Origin: Cycas panzhihuaensis
Lineage: Eukaryota; Cycadophyta
Assembly (NCBI GenBank): GCA_023213395.1
Contig: CM041465.1
Span: 103,981,741 to 104,045,740, forward strand
DNA length: 64,000 nucleotides
Direction: 5' to 3'
Of the stretch, positions 11,771 through 23,298 are shown in pieces. Made by a program: the position numbers and the translations under genes. Numbering within the stretch: position 1 is the first letter of the stretch; every line of letters begins with the position of its first letter. Below the pieces are notes generated by a model. The model had not been told where the DNA came from, ran no database searches, and saw only the letters and a list, made by a program, of their open reading frames with translations.

Positions 11771-12788
11771 AATAGGTGAGGAGAGGACTCTGTATCACTA
11801 GAAACGGTGGCCGTAAAAGGGTACGAAGGCCTAGCAATGAGGCGACCCAAAGGTAAGGAAGAAAAATAGCGAAAAAGAGACCCCAAGGTGCTCAAAATGG
11901 CTTAAGGGAGCACAAAGGGGCACCTGGCCAGAGGGGACATTCCCTATGGGAGTACCAAGAATAAAAACAAGTGGTGAAAATGAGTCCAGGGTGGCGAAAC
12001 GAGCCAAATGAGTATAAACTCAAGCATGCACGGGAGTGGCATGCGAAACAAGATGAGGAGGCTTCGACAAAATGAGCCGTCTAGGGCGCCATTAATGCAT
12101 AGAGAGAAACGAGTCAAAAGGAAGCCACGGAGACCGAAAGGAGAACTGGGCCAGATGGCAATGCTGGCCAGGGCAGAAATATGGTCTGGAAGGCTGCCTC
12201 AAGTGAGGGCCCCGTTTATATAAGGAAAAGTCAAATGAAAAAGGTTTCATTATCACGAGCTTTCGTACGAAATCCAGAGCTCGTTCCTTACGTAGCAGAG
12301 TGCTACCCCACTTCTGGGACATGCAGCGAGAGATCCAACCGTTGGATTGAGATGAGGAGATAGCCAGAGTGACCGAGGGATTGAGATGGCGATTACACGA
12401 CAAGATCCAGTGAGTGGATCACCAAACCTGACCTAAAATTGCCATTTGAAATTTAATGCTTTTTATGAGTTTTTTAATGTAGTTTTTTGCCCCATAAAGG
12501 TGAGAGGCGACCTACTGGGGTCTGAATTAGACCCAGAGAGGGGTGGGACTAAGGTATTAGGTAGCCCTAGTCCCAGTGGGCCTAACTGTGGCCCACCCAG
12601 AGGAAAAAGTTTAGTTTTTAGGGGCCGAGAATCCCCCCTTTTAGGGGTGTAACATTCACACTATGGTAAAGATCACAGTGTCGTGATCTTTTCCGCAGGG
12701 CAATCACCTAGCCTCGTGAGCTATAGATGACATAGGACCATCAGGGACTGCTGAGGAGACGAGGGGGCCTATGACACGAGCCTAGAGA
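11771..12788. other. Divergent spacer between aRNH and antisense gene (NA)
   Basis: No gene is seen. The stretch matches 43980-45069 of E1 in reverse, notably around 12515-12650 (TCTGAATTAGACCC, and GTGGGCC near a run of Cs) and 12670-12700 (AAGATCACAGTGTCGTGATC), so it is a shared control or leader region for the two divergent genes. The PMD core, which lies at about 43000-43850 in E1, is missing here: the sequence passes from this spacer straight into the C-terminal part of the antisense gene near 12720. Confidence 0.6.
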
Positions 12789-13696
12789 TTGAGGATCATG
12801 GAGAGACCTAGAGTGGCAATTCCACTAGCAAAGGGAGGGGCACGGGCCCCAACAGTGGAGGCGGTTGCAGAGGAGGTGCTAGAGGAGGAGGCACCTAGAG
12901 TTGGTGGAGAGCCGGGGACAGAGGCTATCACACAGGCAGAGGAGCCAGTGGCTGCAGCAGGTGAGGCTTAACCTTCCCTGTTGTTTGATAGCTAGATGCA
13001 TTGTATTGTTTGGTTTTTTATTTGATATTTGTGCAAACATTTACTAATACATAACATGGTGGATTTGTAGGTGCTGTAGAGATCAAACGGCTGGTTGAGG
13101 CCATGGTGAGGAAAATGTTCCCTCAGGTATATACAGAGGGGTAGCCACCCATCCAGGCAGAGGATGCACCTAGATCGGTAGGTGCCCACATGGCAGCGTT
13201 TGCCCTATTGGCAAGGGCGAGAGATATATGGGTTGCAAAGTCCCAAGAGCATATAGTATTCAGGGGACAGATACAACGAGAACTAGACGAGGCTCGGAGT
13301 GAGTGGGATGCCTTGTAGAGTCATGTCCAAGCTTTGGAGGCTCAGGGAGGAGCGGGCAGAGATGCTGAGAGTAGGATTCAGATGGCAGTCCCAGAGGAGC
13401 ATCTCTGAGGGACAGAGGAGAGGTTCCGGAGCATAGAGGAGAGACTCCGGGGAGTAGAGGGAGAGAGGGATCGTATCCAGGCTCGATATGATCAGCTGGT
13501 AGACCAGGTGGCATCAAGGTCAAGCAGGAGTAGGACATATACCCACATGGCAACGACGACCCCGAGGAGGCCACGGGATGAGGGGAGCGAGGTAGGGAGC
13601 TCCCGGAGACTCAGGAGGAGTCTTAGAGGGATGTGGTCCCCAGGAGAGGGATCACACAGACCAGGAGATGATGGCCCAGGAGCGGGACAACAGTAG
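12789..13696 (+). pseudogene. Antisense gene of NA: C-terminal part only, with intron
   Basis: This opposes gag-protease and matches 42060-42830 of E1. Exon 1 is acidic (EEPVAAAG at its end, against EEPVAMAG in E1). A likely intron follows (12961-13070). Exon 2 starts AVEIKRLVEAMVRKMFPQ, where E1 has AEVQRLVEAMVREMFP. Further on come a Glu/Arg-rich coiled-coil stretch (RFRSIEERLRGVEGERDRI), a conserved YDQLVDQVASRSSRSRTYTH and a basic, Ser/Gly-rich end closing at 13696. A few TAG stops break exon 2 (near 13142, 13316 and 13406). The PMD core seen in E1 is deleted. Function is unknown. Conservation of protein sequence between diverged copies argues that it was once a real product. Confidence 0.68.
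12961..13070 (+). other. Putative intron in the NA antisense gene
   Basis: The donor is GCAG|GTGAGG and the acceptor is TTTGTAG|GTGC, with a branch-like TACTAATAC about 25 bases before the acceptor. Removing the 110 bases joins the two conserved protein parts in one frame. E1 (42509-42626) and E0 (50052-50134) have an interruption at the same protein position. Confidence 0.65.
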
Positions 13697-14078
13697 TATA
13701 GTACTTATGTATTTGATTTTGATAGGGGAAAGCATGAGCCTCCAGGGGGTCATATATATAGAGTCATATGATTATATCCCCCCTACAAGGACACTGGCTT
13801 CCTATATATATAATATGATTCCCAATTTTGATGTATATATATAGGCGGGCCAATTGGCGCCCCATTTTGATATGACGATATTGTGTATTTTTTGTTTGAT
13901 GGATGATATATATGGCTTATATTCTGTTATGGTGTTTATTTAAGTTACATATATTTCTTTTCATGCATGACTACATACCTAACAGGAGCACACACGACCA
14001 CCAGTAGAGGTGACAGGCATATGTGGGGTTAGGAAAAAGAGCGGAAAGAGCGGCATGCCTGTCCACCTAGGAGCATAG
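13697..14078. other. Trailer of the antisense gene, no further gene
   Basis: AT-rich with TATA-type short repeats (ATATATA near 13755-13850). It corresponds to the E1 stretch around 41640-42059. The copia element is inserted at its right end, with CATAG (14074-14078) as the left target duplication. Confidence 0.5.
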
Positions 14079-14704
14079 TGTTGAGAATATAAGGTCCAAC
14101 CCTCTAACAGCCACCAAGATCTATTACTTTCTTACAACTAGTTACAGAAATGGAAACATAAAATTATATGCAAGTTCTAAAATCAGAGATTATATAGTAA
14201 CAAGACAATGAAAGCCAAACATCACATGTACACCCAATATAACATGGTAAAACCCTAGCAGTGTGTTAAGGAAACATCCACACAGGAAAGGTATCAATCT
14301 TTATTGCTACAGAATGGAGAAATAGTACATCATAGATACAAAGTGCTCTCTGGAACAACAATAAGTCGCCGCCCTCTTCACAGTACATTGCATAACATTA
14401 TAACATAATAAGAAAAGCCCTAAAATAGGCTACATGAGAGGACATCCAAGACTTAAATCTCAACCATAGAATCTAGGGTATTTGTATTGAACGACCCTGA
14501 TTCTCTTCATACTTTGTAAGGTTTACATGGTTTATTTTTTGGGTCGAGAGCTATCGTCCCCAAACCCCCTCCTAGCAGGGGGCATTCCATGCCCCCCGCA
14601 TCCCTCGGCCAAGGGGGGCTCCATGGAACCCCCGAGAAAGATTAGGGAAGCGCAGAAAAGATGCCATAATTTTAGGCATATAATTGTTGTCACAATACCC
14701 AACA
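14079..14704 (-). repeat. 3' LTR of the copia element
   Basis: Begins TGTTGAGAATAT and ends CACAATACCCAACA on the plus strand. It is 17 bases shorter than the 5' LTR. One loss removes most of the right arm of the GC hairpin that is intact at 2602-2627 and 19271-19296. Confidence 0.92.
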
Positions 14705-14716
14705 ATCTCCACCTTG
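14705..14716 (-). other. Polypurine tract of the copia element
   Basis: The minus strand reads AAGGTGGAGAT directly before the 3' LTR, the usual form of a plant copia polypurine tract. Confidence 0.8.
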
Positions 14717-14984
14717 ACAACAATTACCTGGTACCTTTCCTGGATCCTTCATCATCTTTTCTGCAAGCCAAGAGAAGTTAAACACCATTTGAACTTCTCT
14801 AATGGTACTGGTTTTGTGATTATATCAACACAATTCTGATTGGTGTGAATCTTCTCAAGTACCACTCCACCTGCTTCCACAACCTATCTAATAAAATGGT
14901 ACTTAAGAGCAATATGCTTTGTTCTACTATGATAAGCTGGATTCTTGGCTAGGTAAATGGCACTTTGACTGTCACAAAATACCT

Positions 14985-15278
14985 TTACATTTTCCTATCT
15001 CCTTCCAAGCTCAACCAATAGACCACAGAACAGATTGCTTCTTTACAAGCATGTGCTGCAATAATATATTCAGCTTCCATGGTTGACAGTGTAATTGTGC
15101 TCTGCAATTTAGACATCCAACTAACTGGACCATTTGCAAGAGTGAAAACATAACCTGAAGTAGACCTTCTTTTGTCTAAATCTCCTACAAAATCTGAATT
15201 GACGTATCCACAAACCTGATTACCTGTACCTCCAAAGGTGATGCAGTAATCACTAGTACCTCTCAAATACTGAAGCAC
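14985..15278 (-). pseudogene. pol: copia RNase H
   Basis: C-terminal pol domain that degrades the RNA of the RNA:DNA hybrid. Visible signs are YLRGTSDYCITFGG, then VCGYVNSDFVGDLDKRRSTSGYVF (the copia RNase H core with the first Asp) and SKLQSTITLSTMEAEYIAA-like (Glu). The domain lies just inside the 3' LTR, as in other copia elements. It is separated from RT by a stop at about 15290, so the polyprotein is broken. Confidence 0.85.
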
Positions 15279-15293
15279 CTATTTCACTGCAGC

Positions 15294-16249
15294 CTAATGT
15301 TCCTTTCCTGGATTTGCCATAAACCTGCTAACTACATTGACTGCATGTGAAATATCAAGTCTTGTACATACCATGGCATACATCAAACTTCTTACTTCAC
15401 TGGCATAAGGCACACGAGATATATAAGCCTTTTCTTCTTCACTACTAGGACTCATATTAGATGAAAGCTTGAAGTGGGAAGCTAATGGGATACTCACTGG
15501 TTTTACATTTGCCATCCCAAACCTGGTTAGCACCTTCTCCACATATTTCTGCTGTGATAACCATAGCTTACCACTTTTCTTGTCTCTATGTATCTCCATG
15601 CCTAAGATTTATTTTGTAACTCCTAGATCCTTCATATCAAAAGTCCTAACCAATTGAGCCTTTAGCTTATTGATTTCTACCATGCTCTTGCTTGCAACCA
15701 GCATGTCATCAACATATAATACCAAAATAATGAATAAGCCATTGTCCATAAATTTGAAGTAAACATAATGATCATACTCACTTCTTTTGAAATTTTGGCT
15801 CTCCATGAAGGTATCAAACTTCTTGTACCCTTTGCTGGTGATTGCTTCAGGCCATACAATGATTTCCTGAGCCTGCAAATAAGTCTTTTCCTGCCATCTT
15901 ATATAAACCCATCTAGTTAATCCATATAGATCTCCTCATTTAAATCTCCATGTAGAAAAGTTGTTTTTACATCTAACTGCTCCAACTCTAAATCGAGAGA
16001 AGCTACCAATGCTAACAACACTCGAATTGAAACAAGTTTAACAACTGGTGAAAAGATCTCATGAAAGTCAATACCTACTTTCTGTGCAAAGCCTTTTGCC
16101 ACCAGTCGTGCCCTGTATTTATCAACCTTTCCATCAACATCCATTTTCTTTTTGAAAACCCACCTGTAACAAACAATCTTCCTGCCATATGAAAGTTCTA
16201 CCAAGTCCCATGAATGATTTTTCTTCAAGGCATCTATCTCTTCCTGCAT
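15294..16249 (-). pseudogene. pol: copia reverse transcriptase (broken)
   Basis: Copies element RNA into DNA. From 16249 downward: MQEEIDALKKNHSWDLVELS, then YRWVFKKKMDVDGKVDKYRARLVAKGF (given here only as YRWVFKKK and KYRARLVAKGF motifs), QLDVKTTFLHGDL with the first catalytic Asp, and the active-site YVDDMLVAS near 15690. The thumb part (KYVEKVLTRFGMANVKPVS) is at 15294-15599. Stops at about 15915 and 15605 and a shift near 15860 break the frame. Catalytic residues are still present. Confidence 0.85.
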
Positions 16250-16518
16250 AGCCCTTATCCACTTCTCTCCATGGATATCATCTATTGCTTCCTAATAACA
16301 TGTGGGCTCACCATCATTAGAAACTAAAGTAATAGAAATAGAAGGGATGTACATGTCAGGTGGATGACTAACTTGTGTAGATCTTCTAACTGTTGGTAGA
16401 GGAGTGTCCACATACTCCTATGAATCTATTGTTGATTCATCTTCAGAAAGATCTTCATGCTCTTCTGATTCCCACGGATATGCATTTCAAACTTAACTTG
16501 TTAATGTTCATCTTCTTT

Positions 16519-17849
16519 TCATTTCATTTCAGTTTCTATACTATCTGATTTTACAAGGGGAGATTCATCAAATATGACATCTCTGTTAATGGTGATTTTG
16601 TGGGTAGTAGGATCCCACAACCTGTATCCCTTCACACCATCCTTATCACCATAACCAACAAAGATATATCTCTTGGATTTTGGGTCTAACTTTGAATGTT
16701 TACTTTTGTTAGTCCAGGCATAAGCATCACAACCAAAAACTTTTAAATTTGAATAATCACATGGACGTCCAGTCCATACCTCTTCAAGAATCTTACAATC
16801 TATTGTAACTGATGGTGACTGTTTACCAGATAGCAAGTTGTTTGAATAGCTTCTGCCCACAAGCCCTACTCCACTCCTACATTACTTAGCATGCTTCTTG
16901 CTCTTTCCAAGAGTGTCCTATTCATGCACTCAGCAATGCCATTTTACTGTGGAGTATAGCTAGTGGTTTTGGGTCTTTCAATCCCAGCTTCTTTGCAATA
17001 GTTTTCAAATTCCAAGGAGTTGAACTCACCTCCATTGTCAGTTCTTAAACATTTGATTATCTTACCAAGATCTTGTTCTCGCAAAGCCTTGAACTACTTA
17101 AACACACTGAAAACTTTAGATTTCCTTTTCAAAAAATAGATCCATACCTTCCTGGAGTAATCATCTATAAACGTGACAAAATACAATGATCCTCCACAAG
17201 ATATTTTAAGGGCTGGTCCCCATACATTTGAATGTATGTAATCTAGAATGCCTTTACTAGTGTGACTCCCTACTTTAAACATGAGTCTACACTGTTTTCC
17301 AAAAACATAATGTTTACAGAAAGCCAAATCTGAAAGCTACAAGTTAGGAAGCAACTTACAGTTTATCAGTACTTTAAGTCCTTTCTCACTCATGTGCCCA
17401 AGTATTTGATGCCATAGCTGAGCAGGATCTTCTGCAGTCTTTGACGCTATAGCTGCTTGGCTGACATTTATACTTCCCACTAAAATATAAAGATTTCCTC
17501 TTTTTAAGGCTTTCATAACAACTAAGGCACCCTTTAACACCTTTAGGACTCCTTCATGACCTGTATGCTTAAAACCACTTGAATCTAATTCACCCAAGGA
17601 AATCAGATTCCTTTTCAAATTAGGTACATGTCTAACCTCAGTTAATGTTCTGATTATCCCATCAAACATCTTAATTTTGATGCTACCAATGCCTACTGTC
17701 TTACAAGAAACTTCATTTCCCATAAGCACATCACCACCATCAAGAGGTTGGTATGATGAGAACCAACTCCTGTGTGGACACATGTGGTAAGCACTGAATC
17801 TAATAACCAGTCATGGTGATAATGAGAAACATTACAAGCAACCAAGACA
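16519..17849 (-). pseudogene. pol: copia protease and integrase (broken)
   Basis: Protease cuts the polyprotein and integrase inserts the DNA copy. The protease active site near 17800 reads WLLDSV instead of the expected DSG, next to a shift before CPHRSWFSSYQPL. Then come LKRNLISLGEL and the pre-integrase LWHQILGHMSEKGL near 17385-17425. The integrase core has DYIHSNVWGP (first Asp, near 17240), TFIDDYSRKVW, LRTDNGGEFNSLEF (second Asp, near 17035) and NGIAECMNRTLLERARSML (Glu region, near 16910). The C-terminal part at 16519-16860 includes LKVFGCDAYAW and GYRLWDP. Stops occur near 17335, 17090 and 16945. Confidence 0.83.
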
Positions 17850-18666
17850 TCATCATCCATACCTTCATTTGACTCCACCTGATTTGCCTTCTTGGTAGGA
17901 TCTTCCTTTTTCTGGAACTCCTTCCTTTTGTAATAATCCTTCTTGAGGTGACTGATCTTATTACAATGCCAACATCTGAGCTTACTCTTTTTGCTCCTTG
18001 ACTTGGATCTTGATGTATCCCTGGAGTTTGTCATCTCTCAAACGTTCTACCCCTTACTATCATGGCTTTTGGTGTGGAGGTTTCAAGACTAGACTTCCTC
18101 CATACTTCTTCCATTAGTAAAGCACTCACAACAGAGTCATATTCCAATTCATCTGTAGTGCTAAAACTGATTGAGGTGACAATATTATCCCAGGATTCAG
18201 GTAATGAGCATAACAGGGTAACTGCCTTATCTTCATCCTCAATTTTAACATCAATACTAGTCAATTGACAAATAAGAGTATTGAAAATATTTAAATGGTT
18301 AGCAATTTTTGTACCTTCCTTCATCCATAACGAGTACAATTGCCTCTTCAGGTAGATTCAGTTCGTTACTGATTTGGTCATATATAGGCCTTCCAACTGG
18401 GTCCATAATCCTGCTGCCGTCTGCTCCCCTATGATGTTAAACAAAACTTCATGTGCTAAGCACAATTGTATTGTGTTAAGTGCCTTTTTGTCTAAATCAT
18501 CTTATTCATCATCGTCCATCCCCGTGGATTTCTTCGATTTTCCTGCAAGGGCTTTGTACAAACCCTGCTGTACAAGAATATCATATGCTTTTAGCTTCCA
18601 CAATTCAAAGTTGTTCTTGCCATTGAATTTCTCCACCTCGAACTTTGCACTTACTAGTTTTGCCAT
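17850..18666 (-). pseudogene. gag: copia gag (broken)
   Basis: Structural protein of the particle. I chose the second in-frame Met at 18666 because MAKLVSAKFEVEKFNGKNNF is the usual start of Tork-type gag. The UBN2/gag core follows in pieces (ELWKLKAYDILVQQGLYKAL, QLYSLWMKEG, VTLLCSLPESWDNIV). The zinc knuckle near 17960 reads CWHCNKISHLKKDY, in which the last Cys is replaced by Tyr. Stops at about 18505 and 18345 and a stop near 18030 break it. The start lies only about 55 bases from the primer site. Confidence 0.85.
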
Positions 18667-18721
18667 TTGGTGTAGAAAAGCTAACACCAAAACCTTCACA
18701 AACTCGCTGCAAGAAAAAGAT

Positions 18722-18735
18722 TGGCTCTAATACTA
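18722..18735 (-). other. Primer-binding site of the copia element
   Basis: The minus strand reads AGTATTAGAGCCA two bases inside the 5' LTR, a decayed form of the common initiator-Met tRNA site TGGTATCAGAGCC. Confidence 0.8.
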
Positions 18736-18737
18736 CT

Positions 18738-19380
18738 TGTTGAGAATAGAAGATCCAACCATCTAATAGCCACCAAGTTCTATTACTTTTTTACAACTAG
18801 TTATAGAAATGGAAACATAAAATTACATGCAAGTTCTAAAATTAGAGATTATACAGTAACAAGACAATAAAAGCCAAACATCACATGTACAACTGATATA
18901 ACGTGGTAAAACCCTAGCAGTGTGCTAGGGAAACATCCACACAGGAAAGGTATCGATCTTTATTGTTGCAGAATGGAGAAATAGTACATCACAGATACAT
19001 AGTGCTCTTTGGAACAACAATCAGCTGCCGCCCTCTTCACAATACATTGCATAACATTACAACATAATAAGAAAAGCCCTAAAATAGGCTACATGAGAGG
19101 ACATCCAAGACCTAAATCTCAACCATAGAATCTAGGGTATTTGTATTGAACGACCCTAATTCTCTTTACACTTTGATAAGGTTTACATGGTTAATTTTTC
19201 AGGTCAGGGGCTATCATCCCCGAACCCCCTCCTAGTAGGGGGCGTTCCATGCCCCCTGCACCCGCCGGCCAAGGGGGGTTCCCGCCCCCCTTGGAACCCC
19301 CCCGAGAAAGATTGGGGGGGAAACCATGCCAAAAACATGCTATAATTTTAGGCCTATAATTATTGTCACAATACCTAATA
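18738..19380 (-). repeat. 5' LTR of the copia element
   Basis: Begins TGTTGAGAATAG and ends ACAATACCTAATA (terminal CA changed to TA), followed at once by the target duplication CATAG. It contains the intact GC hairpin (CCAAGGGGGG and CCCCCCTTGG arms around 19271-19296). Confidence 0.92.
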
Positions 19381-19640
19381 CATAGTGGGATATGTAAAAG
19401 AGATACAAAGCAAACAGGGAATGATGACATTCCTAAGTGTCGTCCTAACTAGGGGTTGCCCAAATAGGAGGATGAGGTCCCAAGGAGAATGGGAACAAGG
19501 GCCCTGGGGGAGGACCCAAAGAAAAGGGAAGCCATCCTAAGTTGTCATTCCACCCGTGGCTAGGAGGAATGGGAACAACCTAAGATGGTAGTTTAGGCTC
19601 ATTTTAGAGCGTCAAGAGAGAAAGAGGTATGCTTAGACCT
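19381..19640 (-). other. NA: post-integrase trailer and internal deletion junction
   Basis: On the minus strand TGAGCCTAAACTACCATC near 19590 matches E1 just after the end of integrase (41291-41311). Immediately upstream lies the NA protease spacer. All of RT, gRH and integrase, about 3 kb in E1, is therefore missing between roughly 19640 and 19610. Confidence 0.65.
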
Positions 19641-21059
19641 CATAGGGGTAGGGGTAGTCACAGGTAGAATAGGAGATAGGTGATGAAGGGTAGGCCCAGT
19701 GTGGCTAGGCCTACCAGTAAACTTGCTATGGTTAGAGCCAGATGAGTGCAACAGACCTGGCACACGACGGATCACATGGCAAGGTTGCATCTGAGTAAGA
19801 GTGGCTCTAGTCCTAGGTAAGGATCTAGAGCGTGGAGAAGAAGTGCCTCTACGAGTGGCTCGTCGACATAGGCACCTACATAAAACCACTTAGGGAGGCC
19901 AAGAAGGTAAAATAAGTGGCTGGTTTAGGACCAGTGGCTCGGGAGCTAATGTGGAATGAGGAGGAGTAGGAATATCCGATCGAGATATCCCCCTAGGTGC
20001 TCGTGAAACCAGGGTAGAACATCGAGGAGAGGGCTCATAATCCTCGCTATTCAACTCAGAATCACCCATGATGGCTAAGTAACCATAACCACCTATGCTA
20101 ATAGGGGTAAACCTAACTAGGTTCAGCTCATAACATGGCCTAGGGTTTGACTGATAAAGGTTGGTCTCCTAAAACAAAGGTCCCGCAAAAGGGGTAGCCT
20201 CCTCAGGATCGCTATCTTCATCATCGAAGATAGCCTGGCAGGCTAGATGAGAGGTGTGAGATGGCATAGGTTCACAAGTGACAACTTTTACTTGTCCTTC
20301 ATGGATAAATTTAAGTTGCCCCTAACACGTGGAGTAAATTGCTCCCATTTGGTCGAGCCAAAGTCGGCCTAACAAGAGGTTATACTTCACATCGATATCA
20401 AGTACAACAACTTCGATAGAAATAGTTTTCCCTCCTAAGTTGAGGGAAAGGGAGACTGTCCCTAAAGGGGACTTCTCAGTCTTATCATACCCTTAGCATT
20501 TCCAAGGGATATATTCAAGAGCTACTATGCCTAGCTCCTTGAGCATACGTGCAGGCATAGCATTAACTGAGGAGCCATTATCTACAATGGTCCTCTTTAT
20601 GATAAAATCAAGAGTATCAATGGTAATGACGAATGGGTAATGCAAAAGCTTCTCCTGCTTATTGGGAGATGGGAGATCTCTGGGATCAAATGAGATGATA
20701 GGTGGTCCATGGGAGGTAGCACCTACCGCATGGATGGAAGCATCTTGTTGGCCAAGAGCTTTAAGAAGAAGAGCACGTTGCTCAGGGTAACTTCTCAAGA
20801 CATCCATCAAGGACATCCCTACAGCGACGGTGTGGAGCTCATCAACGATAGAGAAGGGCTTCCCCTTCATAGGTTGGGTAAGTGCCCTTAAAAAATCGTA
20901 ATGGCCAGGGCATATGGGAATAGTCTTGGGAAGCACAGGGGGTTCTGGAAGAGAAGTTTCTAGAAGAGGATCAAGGTGAGATATGGATGAAGAGGCACCG
21001 GTGGCCTCTTTCGCAGCTTGAGACCAAGTTAAGGCATACAACGGAGTGGTCTCAAGCAA
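19641..21059 (-). pseudogene. NA retropepsin and downstream spacer (broken)
   Basis: Starts MLETTPLYALTWSQAAKEAT, matching the same start in E1 (36898) and E3 (61070). The aspartic protease core near 20540-20660 shows FPFVITIDTLDFIIKRT and then IVDNGSSVNAMPARML. The family has Asp-Asn-Gly-Ser-Ser where most retropepsins have Asp-Ser/Thr-Gly. After the frame ends at 20493, further matches in other frames (GYDKTEKSPLGTVSL-like near 20460, YGYLAIMGDSELNSEDYE near 20080) continue to about 19640. The protease would cut gag. In NA no RT or integrase follows. Confidence 0.75.
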
Positions 21060-23270
21060 TTGGATAACCTTCTTTCCCTTGTTCTAGGATCATGAAGGTG
21101 ATGGAGTGCATCGGTTAGGGTAATGAGAGGAAGAGGATAAATCTCGGGCGCCCTTCCCCTAATCGTGGGAAGGATAAGAATTCGAGGATCTTCCCTGGTT
21201 CTGGTTGTTCCTTTGTTGAGCGTTGCGATCATGCTCCTTATGTTTGGGGAACAGATCCTTATGAACAAGTTGATCGAGATTGGGCCTCGAGGCCCATCTA
21301 GAAGACAAATCACGTGGTGGGGCATCACGAGGGTGTTATACTTGACAATGCGAGTCATCATGGAAGCACTCCCTATAGATGGAGCACCACTTCTTCTCAA
21401 GCAGAGGATTGACTTTCCTTGCTTGAGAAGGTTGGGCGCTACCCCCTTTGGAGGAAGCAGCTTGAGAAGTCTGTTGAATTTGTTTGTTGGAGGTTAGTGA
21501 TGAAGGGGCTTGGAGTTTAAGCTCCTTCATCATACGCTCGAATGAGCATATGGCAGAAGTATGGGGGTCTAAAGTCCTCTCAATCAGGTGAGAGGTAGAC
21601 TTGGTGGGTTGCAAAGGTTTAGTTTCCTTAGTTGAGAGAGGTGCCTCACAACATTCTGAGGGCTTGAGAGGCCTCTTGAGTCCAGCTTGGATCTCAATAG
21701 CCTCTAACGCTAAGCATTTCATGATCGTAGAGTCACACATGGTTGTCCCCATTTTGAGGACTTCCACATGTACTTCGAGGTGAAGTGCATTAATGAAAAG
21801 GTCTCTCTTCAACTCCTTGGGAAACATGGCCTTAGTGTAGTGAAGAAGGTCATGGAATCATCTTATAAAGTTACAATTCATTTCATCATGACCTTATTTG
21901 AGCGAAAGAAGAGATTTCATTCTGCTCTCGAATAGATGGGCTACATCAAAGTAGATGATAAACTCATCTACTAATTGCTGGAATGAAAAGATAGAGTGGG
22001 CAGGGAGACGATAAAACCATTTAAGGGAATCATCCTGCAAAGATCAGGGAAACAATTTCATTAAGATATGCTTATAAGCCTAGTAGTCTATACATGCCAT
22101 AGAAAAACTACGCATGTATTCGATTGGGTCTTGCGGCGAAGTTCCATTAAATTTAGGAACTTCAAGAGGATGAAGCGGTAGATTAGTTCTTAATGCCTCA
22201 ATGGATAGGGGCGTCGATCTATAATCCATGAAGGGACGTGCCCTTACATGGGTCATAGGGTCGATGAAAAATAATGAGCAAGGAATGAATAAGGGTGGTA
22301 AATCCATCCCTCCTTGGGGAAACGCCCCTTATTGGAAGGGGGCTTGAGGATAAATGCCTTGGAAGGGAGCTAGGTTCCCTTGTGAAGGCGTAGTGAAAGA
22401 AGTCAAGCTAGATGGCGAAAATGGGGGGTGCGAGACTAGATTCTACCCATATGGGCCACCTGTAGGTGGTGCAACCCCATATGGGTGTAGCGGGTCCACC
22501 CCATAGGCTGGAAGGTGGTTCCTCTTACCCTGCCCCCAAGCTTGAGATACATAACCTAGGGGTATGTAAAGGGAAGGACTATTAGATAGGTTTTGAATAT
22601 ATGTGGGAGTGGGTCCCATATAGCTAGTGGCAATAGTACTAGTAGGACCTCTAGGCCTACTAGGAAACGCATGTGCCATGTTTGAGAGTGGCACATTTGC
22701 TTGGATTGGAAAAGGTATGCTAACCCCAAGCTGGGGAAAAGACACACTGTGAACGGGTCCTGAAGAACTAGGACCATGACTAGGAATAGAGGGTGTGACA
22801 CTTGTCCCCAAGATCGGTGTAGAAATGGAGTCGGATAAATGCGTAAGAACAGAAGGATTACTCACTGTAGGAGGCATAGGTACGAATGAAGAAGGCACTC
22901 TACCATGCAAATCTTTTTTAAACCACCTGGGATGTGCTTGAAGGTGAGTCACTCGAAACTACTTGTTGATAGCTTCAATCACGTCAGCGGGAGGGGTGTC
23001 TTCGTAACCATAAGAGGTTGATGGGACCTCGAATGACAGAGACCCCTCGGGGCACTCCCCATAAGAATCACCAATTAGATGGTGAATCTCATGAAGAGGC
23101 AAGCCTTCTACTGCATGAGCAGAAGGATGGATGTTGGAGGGGTGAAGCTGGTCACCTGGGTAATAAATGGGATCATCACCCTCCTAAGTGGATCCTGAAA
23201 TGGACCTGAGAAACTCTTGAGTTCCTGAGACCAAGGTGTGGTATGCCCAGTTAGAATGATAGCCCTCCAT
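21060..23270 (-). pseudogene. gag: NA gag (broken)
   Basis: Start MEGYHSNWAYHTLVSGTQEF at 23270, inside a conserved hairpin. It then has a long Pro/Ser-rich part (22952-22443: SFPQLGVSIPFP, GVDPLHPYGVAPPTGGPYG) and the Retrotrans_gag core (22307-21830: LEVPKFNGTSPQD, FSMACIDY, then LKRDLFINALHLEVHVEVLKMG). A C-terminal zinc-binding-like motif near 21360 reads WCSIYRECFHDDSHC, where the usual CxxH is CxxY. It would package the element RNA. A stop splits it near 22440 and another near 22080, with a frame change around 21830-22070. Length and order match E1 and E3 gag. Confidence 0.83.
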
Positions 23271-23298
23271 TGTCGAATCAGAATACGACAACGGAAGG
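23263..23298 (-). promoter_or_regulatory. Hairpin candidate holding the NA gag start codon
   Basis: On the minus strand CCTTCCGTTGTCG (23298-23286) can pair with CGACAATGGAGGG (23275-23263) over 13 positions, counting G-U pairs. The gag ATG lies in the second arm. The same arrangement is at 28622-28657 in E1. Confidence 0.55.

Larger units (their letters stand above)
14079..19380 (-). mobile_element. Full-length Ty1/copia element (Tork/Tnt1-like)
   Basis: Two LTRs (14079-14704 and 18738-19380) enclose a minus-strand gag-protease-integrase-RT-RNase H order, the copia order. Target duplication CATAG is perfect (14074-14078 and 19381-19385), and NA sequence continues on both sides. Primer site and polypurine tract are at the expected ends. 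By eye the LTRs differ at roughly 8 percent of positions over the first 200 bases, mostly transitions, so this is an old insertion. All coding parts carry stops or shifts. The gag start (MAKLVSAKFEVEKFNG) and the RT/RNase H style resemble the Tork/Tnt1 group. Confidence 0.93.

Noticed and set aside
19599-19889. Arg/Ser-rich minus-strand frame as an independent gene
   Set aside because: It coincides with the NA protease spacer near the deletion junction and has no start or match in other copies.
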